From assembly GCA_019090385.1 (NCBI GenBank), contig JAHRWB010000198.1:1-48572 (forward strand): DNA of 48,572 nucleotides, given 5' to 3'. The position numbers and the translations under genes were made by a program. Origin of the DNA: Pseudomonadales bacterium (lineage in GTDB: Bacteria; Pseudomonadota; Gammaproteobacteria; Pseudomonadales; Azotimanducaceae). Below the pieces are notes generated by a model. The model was not told where the DNA came from. It saw only the letters and a list, made by a program, of their open reading frames with translations, and made no database searches. This document shows, in pieces, positions 26,398 through 35,618 of this stretch; within the stretch, counting starts at the first letter, position 1, and every line of letters starts with the position of its first letter.

Positions 26398-28008
26398 TTA
26401 CATTCTAAATATGCCGTAACCCGAATCCCGGGTATCCAGCTCTCGTGTAGCAACTGACAGCGCAAGAGAAAGCACTGTTCGCGTGTCTTTCGGATCAATA
26501 ACTCCATCATCCCAAAGCCGCGCACTGGCATAATATGGATGACCTTCTCTCTCATACTGCTGGCGTATATTATCTTTAAAAGACTCCTGCTCTGTTTTAT
26601 CCCAATCCTGTCCAGCAGAATCCAAACCCTCTTTCTTAATCGTGGCCAGCACACTTGCAGCCTGCTCCCCCCCCATGACAGAAATCCGGGCATTGGGCCA
26701 TACCCACAAAAACCGAGCACCATATGCACGCCCACACATTGCATAGTTTCCTGCACCAAAAGAACCGCCAATAACAACTGTGAATTTGGGGACTTTTGCA
26801 CACGCTACAGCAGTGACCATTTTCGCGCCATCCTTGGCAATACCGTTCCTCTCGTACTTTTTACCCACCATAAAGCCGGTAATATTCTGTAAAAAAAGCA
26901 GCGGCACACCTCTCCGGTCACATAGTTGAATAAAATGCGCGCCTTTTAACGCTGATTCAGAAAACAGGATGCCGTTATTTGCGATGATGCCTACGGGCAT
27001 CCCAGCGATATGCGCAAATCCGCACACCAGGGTTCTTCCATACAGTTTTTTGAATTCATGGAATTCTGACCCATCGACCAAACGCGCAATTATTTCCCTG
27101 ACATCAAATGGCAGGCGCGCATTTCGCGGCAAAACACCATAAATCTCCTCAGCAGCATACACGGGAGCTGAAACTTCTTTGTGAACCACCGTACTTGTAT
27201 ACATCAAGTTGCTCGAACCGATAATATCACGAGCAATACTTAAGGCATGCTGATCGTTGTCAGCAAGATGGTCGGTTACGCCAGAGATCCTCGAGTGAAC
27301 CTTTCCCCCACCCAGTGTTTCAGCATCAACAACTTCTCCTGTGGCGGCTTTAACCAACGGAGGACCACCCAGGAATATAGTCCCTTGCTCATCGACAATG
27401 ATGGCCTCGTCACACATGGCCGGAACGTAGGCCCCGCCGGCTGTGCAGGAACCCATAACCACCGCAATTTGGGGGATCCCTATTGCCGACATATTTGCCT
27501 GGTTATAAAATATTCTGCCAAAATGGTTTTTATCTGGAAAAACATCATCCTGCAGCGGTAAAAATGCCCCGCCAGAATCTACCAGATAAATGCAGGGGAG
27601 ACCATTTTCAAGGGCAACCTCCTGGGCACGCAAGTGTTTTTTGACCGTGATAGGATAGTAAGTGCCCCCCTTAACAGTAGCGTCGTTAGCCACAATCACA
27701 CACTCTATACCACTTACCCGGCCAATACCTGTCACTATGCCCGCCCCTGGGATCCAGTCATCGTACAGCTCAAACCCAGCCAGCTGCCCTAACTCTACAA
27801 AAGCAGAGCCTTCATCCAGTAAAACATCAATTCTATCCCTGACTAACAATTTCCCCCGCGACTGATGCCGTTTTTTGGATTTTTCAGGGCCACCAAGCGC
27901 AATCCGTTTAACCAACACCTTAAGATTATTGCTTAGCGCTTTGTGATATTGCATATTTTGGACGAAATCATTCTGATTCACGTCAATATTTGAACTTATG
28001 ATCTGCAT
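26398..28008 (-). CDS. liuB: Methylcrotonyl-CoA carboxylase beta subunit (carboxyltransferase)
   Basis: 536 aa, full family length. Transfers the carboxyl group from biotin to 3-methylcrotonyl-CoA. N-terminal domain [20 protein letters not shown] and the oxyanion-forming [18 protein letters not shown]-terminal domain [36 protein letters not shown] and [13 protein letters not shown]. These are the methylcrotonyl-type sequences rather than propionyl-type. It is first in liuB-liuD-liuA (15 bp to liuD). No liuC hydratase, liuE lyase or MerR-type liuR gene adjoins. Confidence 0.95.
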   Translation of the reverse strand: MQIISSNIDVNQNDFVQNMQYHKALSNNLKVLVKRIALGGPEKSKKRHQSRGKLLVRDRIDVLLDEGSAFVELGQLAGFELYDDWIPGAGIVTGIGRVSGIECVIVANDATVKGGTYYPITVKKHLRAQEVALENGLPCIYLVDSGGAFLPLQDDVFPDKNHFGRIFYNQANMSAIGIPQIAVVMGSCTAGGAYVPAMCDEAIIVDEQGTIFLGGPPLVKAATGEVVDAETLGGGKVHSRISGVTDHLADNDQHALSIARDIIGSSNLMYTSTVVHKEVSAPVYAAEEIYGVLPRNARLPFDVREIIARLVDGSEFHEFKKLYGRTLVCGFAHIAGMPVGIIANNGILFSESALKGAHFIQLCDRRGVPLLFLQNITGFMVGKKYERNGIAKDGAKMVTAVACAKVPKFTVVIGGSFGAGNYAMCGRAYGARFLWVWPNARISVMGGEQAASVLATIKKEGLDSAGQDWDKTEQESFKDNIRQQYEREGHPYYASARLWDDGVIDPKDTRTVLSLALSVATRELDTRDSGYGIFRM

Positions 28009-28102
28009 AGCGGCTCTCTTTACAGGAACGAACTCTCTGAACTAAATACTATTGTCATCTAATGATACAAGATGATGCTATCTCCGAAAAATGTACTAAT
28101 AA

Positions 28103-29761
28103 TCAGATTACGCACGTTATTTCACCTAGTTTTTTGGTAAGCAAAGCGTTCTCCCTATAGTCAATTGGGATCACTACCAAACTGGGCCCCGGCTCCACAA
28201 ATGCTTGCTCCAGAACATCTGACAATGCTTCAGAATTATCACAACTATATCCATTCCAACCGAAAGCATCTGCCAATTGCATCCAGTTCGGGTTGCCAAA
28301 GGACAGATCTGTATGCCTGCCAAATTCATTAGTTTGCTTCCATGCAATCAAACCATAAGCATTATCCTCCCAAACCAGCATAACAATATTACTTTTCAGC
28401 CGCTTAGCGGTCTCCATCTCCTGAACGTTCATTAAAAACCCCGCATCCCCGGCAATTCCCATAATTCGCCTTTCCGGATAAACAATACTCGCAGCAATTG
28501 CTCCAGGCAGTGCAAAGCCCATGGAACAAAATCCATTGGGGATCAGACAAGTATTCGGTTCGTGGGCATGATAATGCCTGGCAACCCACATTTTGTGGGC
28601 ACCCACATCCGATAATAAAATATCTTTTGGGCCCATTACCTGGCGAGCATCCCAAACGGCCTTTTGTGGCCGTATTAAACCCTGGGTTTTGTCCTGGCTG
28701 TATTCAGATAAGTCTAACTGCATTTCCTTTTTTATTTGTCTTTGATGACTTAAGTCAAACGACAGCCCACCTTCCGCGTCAACACACTCATTAAACATCC
28801 ACAATGCGTGGGCCAAATCACCAACCACCTCAATTTCTGGCAGGTAGCACTGATCAATTTCCGTAGGAAGGAAATCTACATGCAGGATATTTTTATCCCC
28901 ATTGGGATTCCACAAACTAGGATGATACTCAACCATATCAAAGCCGATTGTCAGTACCAGGTCCGCTTCATCAAGTATTAGATTGATTCGGTCTTTTGAA
29001 CCCAGCCCGACGGTATAGAGGGAGTAGTCAGCATCCATATCCACAGCACCTTTGGCCATAAAAGTACTGATAACCCCTATCCCGGTTTTTTCACAGAATG
29101 CTCTTAACTGATCGCTAGCGCGGCGTCTAATACAGCCATTTCCCGCAACGATCACCGGACGCCTGGCATTTTTGATCAGCTCAAAAGCCCGGGAAACAAT
29201 TTTATCATCGGGTACCGATCGGCGGAAACGCCGTGGCGTTAATGGCTGAGCATCGGTTTCGTGTTTGGCTATATCTTCAGGTAGCTCGATGTGTACTGCA
29301 CCCGGTTTTTCAGTTCTCGCCAAACGCACGGCTTTACGAATCATTTCTGGAATCGTAGATGCAAGCCGCACGGATTCTGCCCATTTGGTGACGGGCCTAA
29401 ACATTGCAACAACATCCATCACCTGATGGGATTCCTTATGCAGGCGCTGTGTCGCACCCTGACCAGTTAACACCAACATAGGCGCTCTATCCATATTGGA
29501 ATCTGCAACACCGGTAATAAGATTTGATGCCCCCGGGCCGAGCGTGCCCAGACATCCAGCAGGATTACCTGTTAATCGGCCATATATTTCCGCCATAAAC
29601 GCCGCACCCTGCTCATGCCGTGCGAGGATAAATTTGATTTTATCGCTCTTTTCCAAAGACATCATAAAATCGGCATTTTCTTCTCCAGGCACTCCAAAAA
29701 TATACTCTATACCTTCTTTCTCCAAGCAGCTTACAAACAAATCTGATGCTTTCATTTCCAT
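28103..29761 (-). CDS. Acetolactate synthase-like ThDP enzyme (catabolic AlsS type)
   Basis: 552 aa ThDP-dependent enzyme. N-terminal pyrimidine-binding domain with catalytic Glu in ARHEQGAAFMAEIYGRLTG; central FAD/NAD-like domain (about 190-325); C-terminal pyrophosphate-binding domain with GDAGFLMNVQEMETAKRL and an Asn about 27 residues after GD. YGLIAWKQTNEFGRHTDLS is the form found in AlsS-like proteins. No regulatory subunit gene (ilvH) and no acetolactate decarboxylase gene is adjacent, which argues against the biosynthetic IlvB and leaves the product fate open. Other ThDP enzymes (oxalyl-CoA decarboxylase-like, benzoylformate decarboxylase-like) are less likely. Confidence 0.82.
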   Translation of the reverse strand: MEMKASDLFVSCLEKEGIEYIFGVPGEENADFMMSLEKSDKIKFILARHEQGAAFMAEIYGRLTGNPAGCLGTLGPGASNLITGVADSNMDRAPMLVLTGQGATQRLHKESHQVMDVVAMFRPVTKWAESVRLASTIPEMIRKAVRLARTEKPGAVHIELPEDIAKHETDAQPLTPRRFRRSVPDDKIVSRAFELIKNARRPVIVAGNGCIRRRASDQLRAFCEKTGIGVISTFMAKGAVDMDADYSLYTVGLGSKDRINLILDEADLVLTIGFDMVEYHPSLWNPNGDKNILHVDFLPTEIDQCYLPEIEVVGDLAHALWMFNECVDAEGGLSFDLSHQRQIKKEMQLDLSEYSQDKTQGLIRPQKAVWDARQVMGPKDILLSDVGAHKMWVARHYHAHEPNTCLIPNGFCSMGFALPGAIAASIVYPERRIMGIAGDAGFLMNVQEMETAKRLKSNIVMLVWEDNAYGLIAWKQTNEFGRHTDLSFGNPNWMQLADAFGWNGYSCDNSEALSDVLEQAFVEPGPSLVVIPIDYRENALLTKKLGEITCVI

Positions 29762-30099
29762 TCCTTTTATTTATGAAAATTAGTACTGACTCTGTACACG
29801 CCACAACTAACAACTAATAGAGTTTAGAAAAAATACCACGCAATGGCAGAATGCCTCAAATCAGCATAGAGTCGAACCAAGAATAATCAAATACTGTAAA
29901 TGAATCACTTAATGCTATGATATTTACCGATGCAAGCCAGATATACGGTGCTAGAGAATAACTTTACCATTGTTCATATCCTTGCTTTTAGTAAGTGCTT
30001 ACTTACATCTGATGCCTCAAGCTAAGGGGCCTTGGGTTTTTAGAGCACCCAATGACTATTAGCATCTATACACTAGCCGATGGCATATAAAAATAACCC
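29762..30099. other. 338 bp divergent intergenic region
   Basis: Lies between the acetolactate synthase-like gene and the TPR gene. It holds the 14 bp palindrome at 29990-30003. It also has a weak hairpin CTCAAG/CTTGGG followed by five Ts (about 30018-30041, plus strand) and a TATAAA hexamer just before the TPR gene. No reading frame or RNA gene was recognised. Confidence 0.5.
29990..30003. promoter_or_regulatory. Palindrome, possible operator
   Basis: AGTAAG-TG-CTTACT is a perfect 6+6 inverted repeat in a divergent intergenic region, the form expected of a TetR- or MarR-type operator. No regulator gene adjoins, so the binding protein is unknown. Confidence 0.4.
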
Positions 30100-30657
30100 A
30101 TGAAAAAGCATACATTCAAGTTGCAGCTTATTTTGCATATACACGTATCATTATTATCCTGCGCAGTGATGGCGAAGTCACCAGCCTCACTCTACGCTGA
30201 GCATTGCTACCAACAGACCCGTCTTACAGCTGAGGCTTCAACCGAAGCGCCCTGCAAAGATGCTATTCAATATGGGCAACTAAATACCAATAATCTCGCT
30301 GCAACATACTCCAATCAAGGCCTAATTCTTGCCAGCAAAAATCGTTTTTCCCAAGCAATAGCAAGCCACACCAAGGCTATCGCGCTTTCACCTACGGCTT
30401 ATAATTTGTACATTAACCGAGGCAACAGTTATTTCGCTGTCAAACGGTATGAAGAAGCCAACAGTGACTATTCGACAGCACTTTTATTGAGTGCTGGCTC
30501 CAGCCACCAAGCTTTGTACAATCGCTCTCTTATTTTCAAAGCTCTTGGTTTCAAACATCGAGCAGAGAGAGAATTAGCACATGCGCGCTTGCTGGCGCCA
30601 GATAACCTTCGTTATAAAGACAATCATTTAAGCTCCCACGAAAGCAACAGATTTTAA
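30100..30657 (+). CDS. Exported TPR-repeat protein
   Basis: 185 aa. The N-terminal hydrophobic stretch (about residues 8-24, cleavage near AVMAKSP) looks like a signal peptide, so the protein is probably periplasmic. Two to three TPR units cover about residues 70-175 (AATYSNQGLILASKNRFSQA, then YNLYINRGNSYFAVKRYEEA, then ALYNRSLIFKALGFKHRAE). Two cysteines precede them (EHC and APC) and could form a disulfide. No catalytic motif; a protein-binding role is inferred from the repeats. No ribosome site is visible before the ATG. Its tail overlaps that of alr by 4 bp. Confidence 0.75.
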   Translation: MKKHTFKLQLILHIHVSLLSCAVMAKSPASLYAEHCYQQTRLTAEASTEAPCKDAIQYGQLNTNNLAATYSNQGLILASKNRFSQAIASHTKAIALSPTAYNLYINRGNSYFAVKRYEEANSDYSTALLLSAGSSHQALYNRSLIFKALGFKHRAERELAHARLLAPDNLRYKDNHLSSHESNRF

Positions 30658-31727
30658 ATCGCTTCTCCGAGGTAAATTTTTTCCGCGCGCAATCCAAGCC
30701 CAGTCAGTATTTCATAGCTAAAGCCACCACAATCTCTGGCCATCTGATCTATGCCGATATGCTCACCGAGAAACTCCAGCCAGTCTCCTTGAACGATGTC
30801 TCCCGCCACCTTTGTGACATCAACAATGGTCAGATCCATAGATATGCTACCCACTATCTCGCATTGTTGATCCCCAAAATAAGCCTTGCCAGAATTGCTC
30901 AAACTTCGAGGTAAGCCGTCAGCATAACCCAAGGCCACCGTGGCCAATAAAGCTTCTGATGGCACTATATGACTTGCCCCATAGCCAATGCCAGTACCCT
31001 TTGGCACCCATTGCATCTGAATGATCCTACCCTCCAACGTTACAACCGAACGCATGGGGTTCTCTCCTCCAGATAGTGGATTCCCGCCATAAAGACCAAT
31101 TCCAGGCCGGCATAAATCTGCATGATATGGTTTGCCCAATAGAATACCGGCAGAATGGGCTATGCTTTTAGGTATGGAAGAATACGCAAAAAAAACACGC
31201 TGCATCTGTTTCAGTTGCTGCAGATTTTTTGGATTTTTAGGCTCACTCCCAAAAGCAAGGTGAGTCATCAAAAGGCTAATGTTCAAACCCTCAATGCCAG
31301 CAGCGATGAAATCTGCTTCACTCATGCCCAGTCTATGCATGCCCGTATCTAGATGAATGGCCGCTGGATTTTCAGGGTATTCACGCCAAAGCGCTATTTG
31401 CCCTTCGGTATTTAAAACCGGGTGAAGATTCCAAACGATAAATTCAGACATTGAGTCTTTATTCGGACCTTCGAGTACATACACGATGGGTGAGTATCCA
31501 AATTCTCTGGCACATTGCCGTGCAACACACCCTTCCTCGAGAGTGGCGACAAAAAAAGTTTCGCAACCCGCTTGTAGCAGCGCAGGCAGCACTTTTTGTA
31601 TCCCAAGCCCATAGGCATTAGCCTTAATTGCAGCTGCACAAACCGAGGGCGCACATTCTTCCGCTAGATAGCGATAATTAGCGACTAGCGCCTCGAGGTT
31701 AACCGTCAGCCGCGCGCCATTACGCAT
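30654..31727 (-). CDS. alr: Alanine racemase
   Basis: PLP enzyme making D-alanine for peptidoglycan. 357 aa. PLP lysine K35 in AAAIKANAYGLG, HLDTGMHRLGM, RPGIGLYGGNPL, the opposite-face catalytic tyrosine in KGTGIGYGASHIV (Y249), and the C-terminal SMDLTIVDVT. All family residues are intact. It starts 12 bp downstream of the diheme cytochrome gene on the same strand and probably shares its transcript. Biosynthetic versus catabolic (DadX) type cannot be settled; no dadA is nearby. Confidence 0.96.
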   Translation of the reverse strand: MRNGARLTVNLEALVANYRYLAEECAPSVCAAAIKANAYGLGIQKVLPALLQAGCETFFVATLEEGCVARQCAREFGYSPIVYVLEGPNKDSMSEFIVWNLHPVLNTEGQIALWREYPENPAAIHLDTGMHRLGMSEADFIAAGIEGLNISLLMTHLAFGSEPKNPKNLQQLKQMQRVFFAYSSIPKSIAHSAGILLGKPYHADLCRPGIGLYGGNPLSGGENPMRSVVTLEGRIIQMQWVPKGTGIGYGASHIVPSEALLATVALGYADGLPRSLSNSGKAYFGDQQCEIVGSISMDLTIVDVTKVAGDIVQGDWLEFLGEHIGIDQMARDCGGFSYEILTGLGLRAEKIYLGEAI

Positions 31728-31739
31728 GATATAAAGAGA

Positions 31740-32354
31740 TTATCGAAGAGTATTAATATAGCTGACAACGTCAAGTACAGCCTGATCATCCACCAAGGTT
31801 ATTGCCATGCCACGCATTTGGATACCTAAGACGTCTCCCGGAGCAGTGCCGCGCAGCCCCTTTCTGAAATTGCTGAGTTGCGCTCTCAAATACCAATCAT
31901 TCTGGCCTGCCAGCCGCGGTCCATTCATGGCTGCATTTCCTTCACCGTTCAAGCCATGACAACTCGCACAAAGCGCATAAAGCCCTTTACCCTGGGCTGC
32001 ATCTCCCTGAATAGTAACCGGAGATTCGACTGGCGGGAAAGTGGCGATAAACGCAGACACGTTTTCCACTGCGGCATCATCGACCAGAGTCCCTGCCATA
32101 CCACGCATTTGCACGCCTGGACCATCTTCTGCTGTTGCTCCACGATGACCAGCTTTAAAACCCAACAGCTGGCTTTTTAAGTACCATTCGCTCTGGCCCG
32201 CAAGCTTTGGTGCATTCATAGCAGAAATGCCTTCACCCGCAGCTCCGTGACAACTTGCACACAAAGCGTAACCTGCTGCCCCGGCAGCAATATCAGCAGC
32301 ATTCAAACCTGCCGCTGAAAAAACTAAACTTATTACAATCAATAAACGGCCCAT
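31740..32354 (-). CDS. Diheme cytochrome c (c4-like) with near-identical halves
   Basis: 204 aa from the ATG at 32354, chosen because GGGTGAG lies about 5 bases upstream and a signal peptide (MGRLLIVISLVFSAAGLNAAD) begins there; a longer TTG frame to 32405 is unlikely. Two CASCHG haem sites, each followed by an axial-Met segment QMRGMA. The two halves of about 76 residues align without gaps, with about 46 identical positions by eye, far more than in ordinary c4 cytochromes. Periplasmic electron carrier, probably feeding cytochrome c oxidase. Upstream is a small Arg-rich gene at 5 bp. Confidence 0.9.
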   Translation of the reverse strand: MGRLLIVISLVFSAAGLNAADIAAGAAGYALCASCHGAAGEGISAMNAPKLAGQSEWYLKSQLLGFKAGHRGATAEDGPGVQMRGMAGTLVDDAAVENVSAFIATFPPVESPVTIQGDAAQGKGLYALCASCHGLNGEGNAAMNGPRLAGQNDWYLRAQLSNFRKGLRGTAPGDVLGIQMRGMAITLVDDQAVLDVVSYINTLR

Positions 32355-32359
32355 CAATC

Positions 32360-32608
32360 TCACCCTGTCAATTTTTTTTGCCCTCGTCGCCAAAATCCCC
32401 ACCAATTTTTCGGGACATCGGCCGAACGCCTGTTATCTTGCCTTCGGTCGCGCGCCACCTGGCTGCGACTAACGATCACTTCCAATAAGCGATTACCACC
32501 GCGCCGGCGCTCATCTGCGCTCATCCTGCGGTCAGCACCAACCCTCCGACCATCGCCAGCATCATGCTGGTTACCATCAAGCTTTTCATTCATTTCATAG
32601 GAACTCAT
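32360..32608 (-). CDS. Small Arg-rich protein of unknown function
   Basis: 82 aa, not recognised. Strongly basic: GRRVGADRRMSADERRRGGN and RDRRQDNRRS carry repeated R-R pairs at 4-7 residue spacing, and the C-terminus WWGFWRRGQKK is a Trp-rich basic patch that could bind a membrane surface. No signal peptide or membrane helix. It sits 5 bp upstream of the diheme cytochrome gene, so co-expression is likely. Real gene status rests on spacing and unusual composition; a start at the Met of MNEKLDG is also possible. Confidence 0.55.
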   Translation of the reverse strand: MSSYEMNEKLDGNQHDAGDGRRVGADRRMSADERRRGGNRLLEVIVSRSQVARDRRQDNRRSADVPKNWWGFWRRGQKKLTG

Positions 32609-32758
32609 ACCTGAAATCCAAATACACTATAACGTTACTGTCAGCAAATACCAAACTCGAATTAAAGTGGTTAACGTTTGCTTTCAATTGCTTACATGAT
32701 TTATGTAAACTAACTCCGGAGGTATACCAAAAGAAAATGCAAGCGTTATGCAATTATG

Positions 32759-35476
32759 TTAAACAGATGCCGGATCAACCTTACCTAGATCAAGTCTAGC
32801 CTGTTTCGCATAATCCGCTGCCTGTTTCGGCTTACAATCACCTGTGCGCGCCAAAGCTATCAGCGATGCATAGACTATCCATTCAGCCGATATCTCAAAA
32901 TAATCTCGAAGCACAGAGCGAGATTCACTTAAACCAAAACCGTCCGTTCCAAGCACGCTGTAACTACCAGGAATCCACCTGCTAACGCTTTGCGGGAGCG
33001 CTTTTACATAATCACTGACTGCAACAAAAATACCACTTTCAAGTTTCAACAACTCTTCAAGATAAGGGCGTTGCGAACAACGCGGGGCTATCAACGCCTT
33101 CCTCTCCACTGACAAGGCCTCGCGAAGTAATTCGTTATAACTGGTAACGCTCCATACTTGAGTTGCATAGCCAAACCCCGTCAGTATTTCAGCTGCACTT
33201 AATGCTTCCATCATCAATGCACCACTGCCCAATATATTTACGCTGACCGGTATTTGAAGCTGCGATTTTTGGTAAAGATACATTCCCCGAATTATGCCTG
33301 TCATTATGTTCTTACCAGCTTCACTGTCAGACTCCTCATTGTTTGAGGGTATTTCAGGCATTACGTAATTTTGGTTGGTGAGAGTAATATAGTAAAAAAT
33401 ATTTTCCTGTTTATCGTACATTCGGCTTATACCCTCTTGCACAATTACGGCCAATTCATAAGCAAATGCCGGATCATAACTCTTTAGATTAGGTATGCTG
33501 TTGGCAATCAGATGTGAATGCCCATCCTGGTGTTGTAAGCCTTCCCCATTTAAGGTGGTTCTGCCAGATGTCCCTCCCAATAAAAAACCCTTGCACAACA
33601 TATCTCCACACGCCCATACCATGTCCCCAACTCTCTGAAACCCAAACATAGAGTAATAAATGTAAAATGGCACCATAGGCAAACCATGAGTAGCATAAGC
33701 TGTACCGGCAGCCATAAATGAAGCCATGGCGCCAGCCTCACAAATGCCCTCCTGTAAAATTTGCCCATCTTCAGTCTCTTTGTAAGGCGCAAGACTATTG
33801 GCATCCACGGGGTGATAATTTTGACCCTTCGGAGAATAGATCCCAGCTTGGGCAAACAAGCCGTCCATCCCAAAGGTTCTGGCTTCGTCAGGTACGATTG
33901 GAACAATATACTTACCAAGCCTCTTGTCTTTCATAAGCGTTGCAAGCATGCGCACCATTGCCATAGTGGTGGAAAGCTCACGCTCCCCCGAGCCTGCAAG
34001 CATGCCCTTAAACAAACTAAGCGGAGGGGACCGCAATTTTTCACATGATACCTTTCGCACTGGGATCGGCCCTCCCAGGTATTCTCTTCTAGCCTTAAGA
34101 TACTGCAACTCTTTACTATTCTCATCAGGCCTATATAACTGCGCCTTCTTCAGCTCTTCATCCCCTAGTGGAATACCCAGCTTCCGCCCAAGCGCAACAC
34201 GCTCATGGGGTAATAGTTGCTTCTTTTGATGCACCGTATTGCGGCCCTCCGAGCTTGGCCCCAAGCCATCACCTTTCAAGGTTTTAACCAAAACTACACA
34301 AGGTTTATCTTTATACTCCGCAGCCACCTTAAAAGCTGCATAGAGCTTTTTGTGATCGTGCCCACCTCTTGTTATTGAGCGTATTTCCTCATCCGTTAGA
34401 GTTTTCATCAAGTCGCGTAATTCTGGCGAGGATTCCACCCAATGCTCTCGTACAGCATCTCCGGGTAGCACCGAATACATCTGATAGTCCCCATCCAGGG
34501 CGTCATCCATACGACGCTGCAACACCCCCTTGTCATCGCGTTGTAATATAGGATCCCAACCACCTCCCCATATGACCTTTAACACATGCCAGTCAGCGCC
34601 GCGAAATGCACGCTCCAATTCCTGAATAATCTTCCCATTACCGCGGACTGGGCCATCCAACCTCTGCAAATTACAATTGATAACCAACACCAAATTATCG
34701 AGCCCTTCACGAGAAGCAATATTAATGGTTCCCAAGACTTCCGGCTCATCGGATTCTCCATCACCGATAAAGGTCCACACCTTTCCGCCGTTCTTTTTCT
34801 TTAAACCTCGCCCTTCCAGGTACTTGGCAAAACGGGCTTGATAGATTGAACTAGGAGTTGACAGGCCCATAGAAGCTGTCGGCATTTCCCAAAACTCTGG
34901 CATCCTTCTTGGGTGTGGGTAGGAAGACAATCCACCACTAACATCCAACTCCCGCCGATATGCCGTTAGTTGCTCGGCTGTCAACCGCCCCTCCAGAAAA
35001 GCACGTGCATATATTCCTGGTGCACTATGCGCCTGAAAATTGACCTGGTCTCCACCATAGCTGGCAGATTTATTTTGAAAAATATGGTTAAAACCAACTT
35101 CCATGGCTGTTGCAATGGAGAGATAGGTCGCGATGTGTCCACCCAAACCTTCACCTGAATCAAAAGCAGACAGGACCATTGCAACCGCGTTCCAACGAAT
35201 AATATTTTCGATGCGTTGTTCAAGCTCTATATCACCAGGATACTGAGGTTCCTCCTCAAGGGCGATGGTGTTTTTATAGGGTGTATTAAGTGCTGCAGTA
35301 CCGGCGAAAATCCCTCGATCCGCCAAATGGCGCGAGAGCTCCATCAACAAACCCTGGGCGCTCTCTGCTCCATGAACGGATAATACGCCATCAAGAGCAT
35401 CAAACCATTCCTGGCATTCCGCCTGCCACTCAGCAGCGGATGCCGGATCAAAAAACTTCCCTGCGATTTTGGTCAT
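32759..35476 (-). CDS. aceE: Pyruvate dehydrogenase E1 component, homodimeric type
   Basis: 905 aa, slightly longer than E. coli AceE (887). ThDP-dependent decarboxylation of pyruvate and acetyl transfer to the E2 lipoyl group. Key segments: EEEPQYPGDIELEQRIENIIRWNA in the N-terminus (split around residue 75-98), GGHIATYLSIATAMEVGFNH, ThDP motif GDGESDEPEVLGTI with INCNLQRLDGPVRGNGKIIQ, DEARTFGMDGLFAQAGIYSP, FYIYYSMFGFQRVGD and GGTSGRTTLNGEGLQHQDGH (catalytic His). The usual partner aceF is not downstream; the next gene on this strand is the small Arg-rich protein 150 bp away. A paralogue acting on another 2-oxoacid (MdeB-like) is possible. Confidence 0.92.
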   Translation of the reverse strand: MTKIAGKFFDPASAAEWQAECQEWFDALDGVLSVHGAESAQGLLMELSRHLADRGIFAGTAALNTPYKNTIALEEEPQYPGDIELEQRIENIIRWNAVAMVLSAFDSGEGLGGHIATYLSIATAMEVGFNHIFQNKSASYGGDQVNFQAHSAPGIYARAFLEGRLTAEQLTAYRRELDVSGGLSSYPHPRRMPEFWEMPTASMGLSTPSSIYQARFAKYLEGRGLKKKNGGKVWTFIGDGESDEPEVLGTINIASREGLDNLVLVINCNLQRLDGPVRGNGKIIQELERAFRGADWHVLKVIWGGGWDPILQRDDKGVLQRRMDDALDGDYQMYSVLPGDAVREHWVESSPELRDLMKTLTDEEIRSITRGGHDHKKLYAAFKVAAEYKDKPCVVLVKTLKGDGLGPSSEGRNTVHQKKQLLPHERVALGRKLGIPLGDEELKKAQLYRPDENSKELQYLKARREYLGGPIPVRKVSCEKLRSPPLSLFKGMLAGSGERELSTTMAMVRMLATLMKDKRLGKYIVPIVPDEARTFGMDGLFAQAGIYSPKGQNYHPVDANSLAPYKETEDGQILQEGICEAGAMASFMAAGTAYATHGLPMVPFYIYYSMFGFQRVGDMVWACGDMLCKGFLLGGTSGRTTLNGEGLQHQDGHSHLIANSIPNLKSYDPAFAYELAVIVQEGISRMYDKQENIFYYITLTNQNYVMPEIPSNNEESDSEAGKNIMTGIIRGMYLYQKSQLQIPVSVNILGSGALMMEALSAAEILTGFGYATQVWSVTSYNELLREALSVERKALIAPRCSQRPYLEELLKLESGIFVAVSDYVKALPQSVSRWIPGSYSVLGTDGFGLSESRSVLRDYFEISAEWIVYASLIALARTGDCKPKQAADYAKQARLDLGKVDPASV

Positions 35477-35618
35477 CCAGTTTACCTACCCACCCTGGCT
35501 TTTTAACCCAGCATACAAAAAAAGCAGATACGTATCATTTACTCTGCAACAATCTTTGTTAATAGGTAAAAACTAACCTCTCCAAGCCAAATAAAACGCT
35601 GGCTCACAGCAACTAATT

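Noticed and set aside
26343-26801. 152-codon minus-strand frame overlapping the end of liuB
   Set aside because: It lies in another frame of the conserved liuB/liuD sequence, and its composition shows no protein-like pattern.
28055-28080. CATCT/AGATG inverted repeat downstream of the acetolactate synthase-like gene
   Set aside because: Only a 5 bp stem with no U-run on the relevant strand; too weak to call a terminator.
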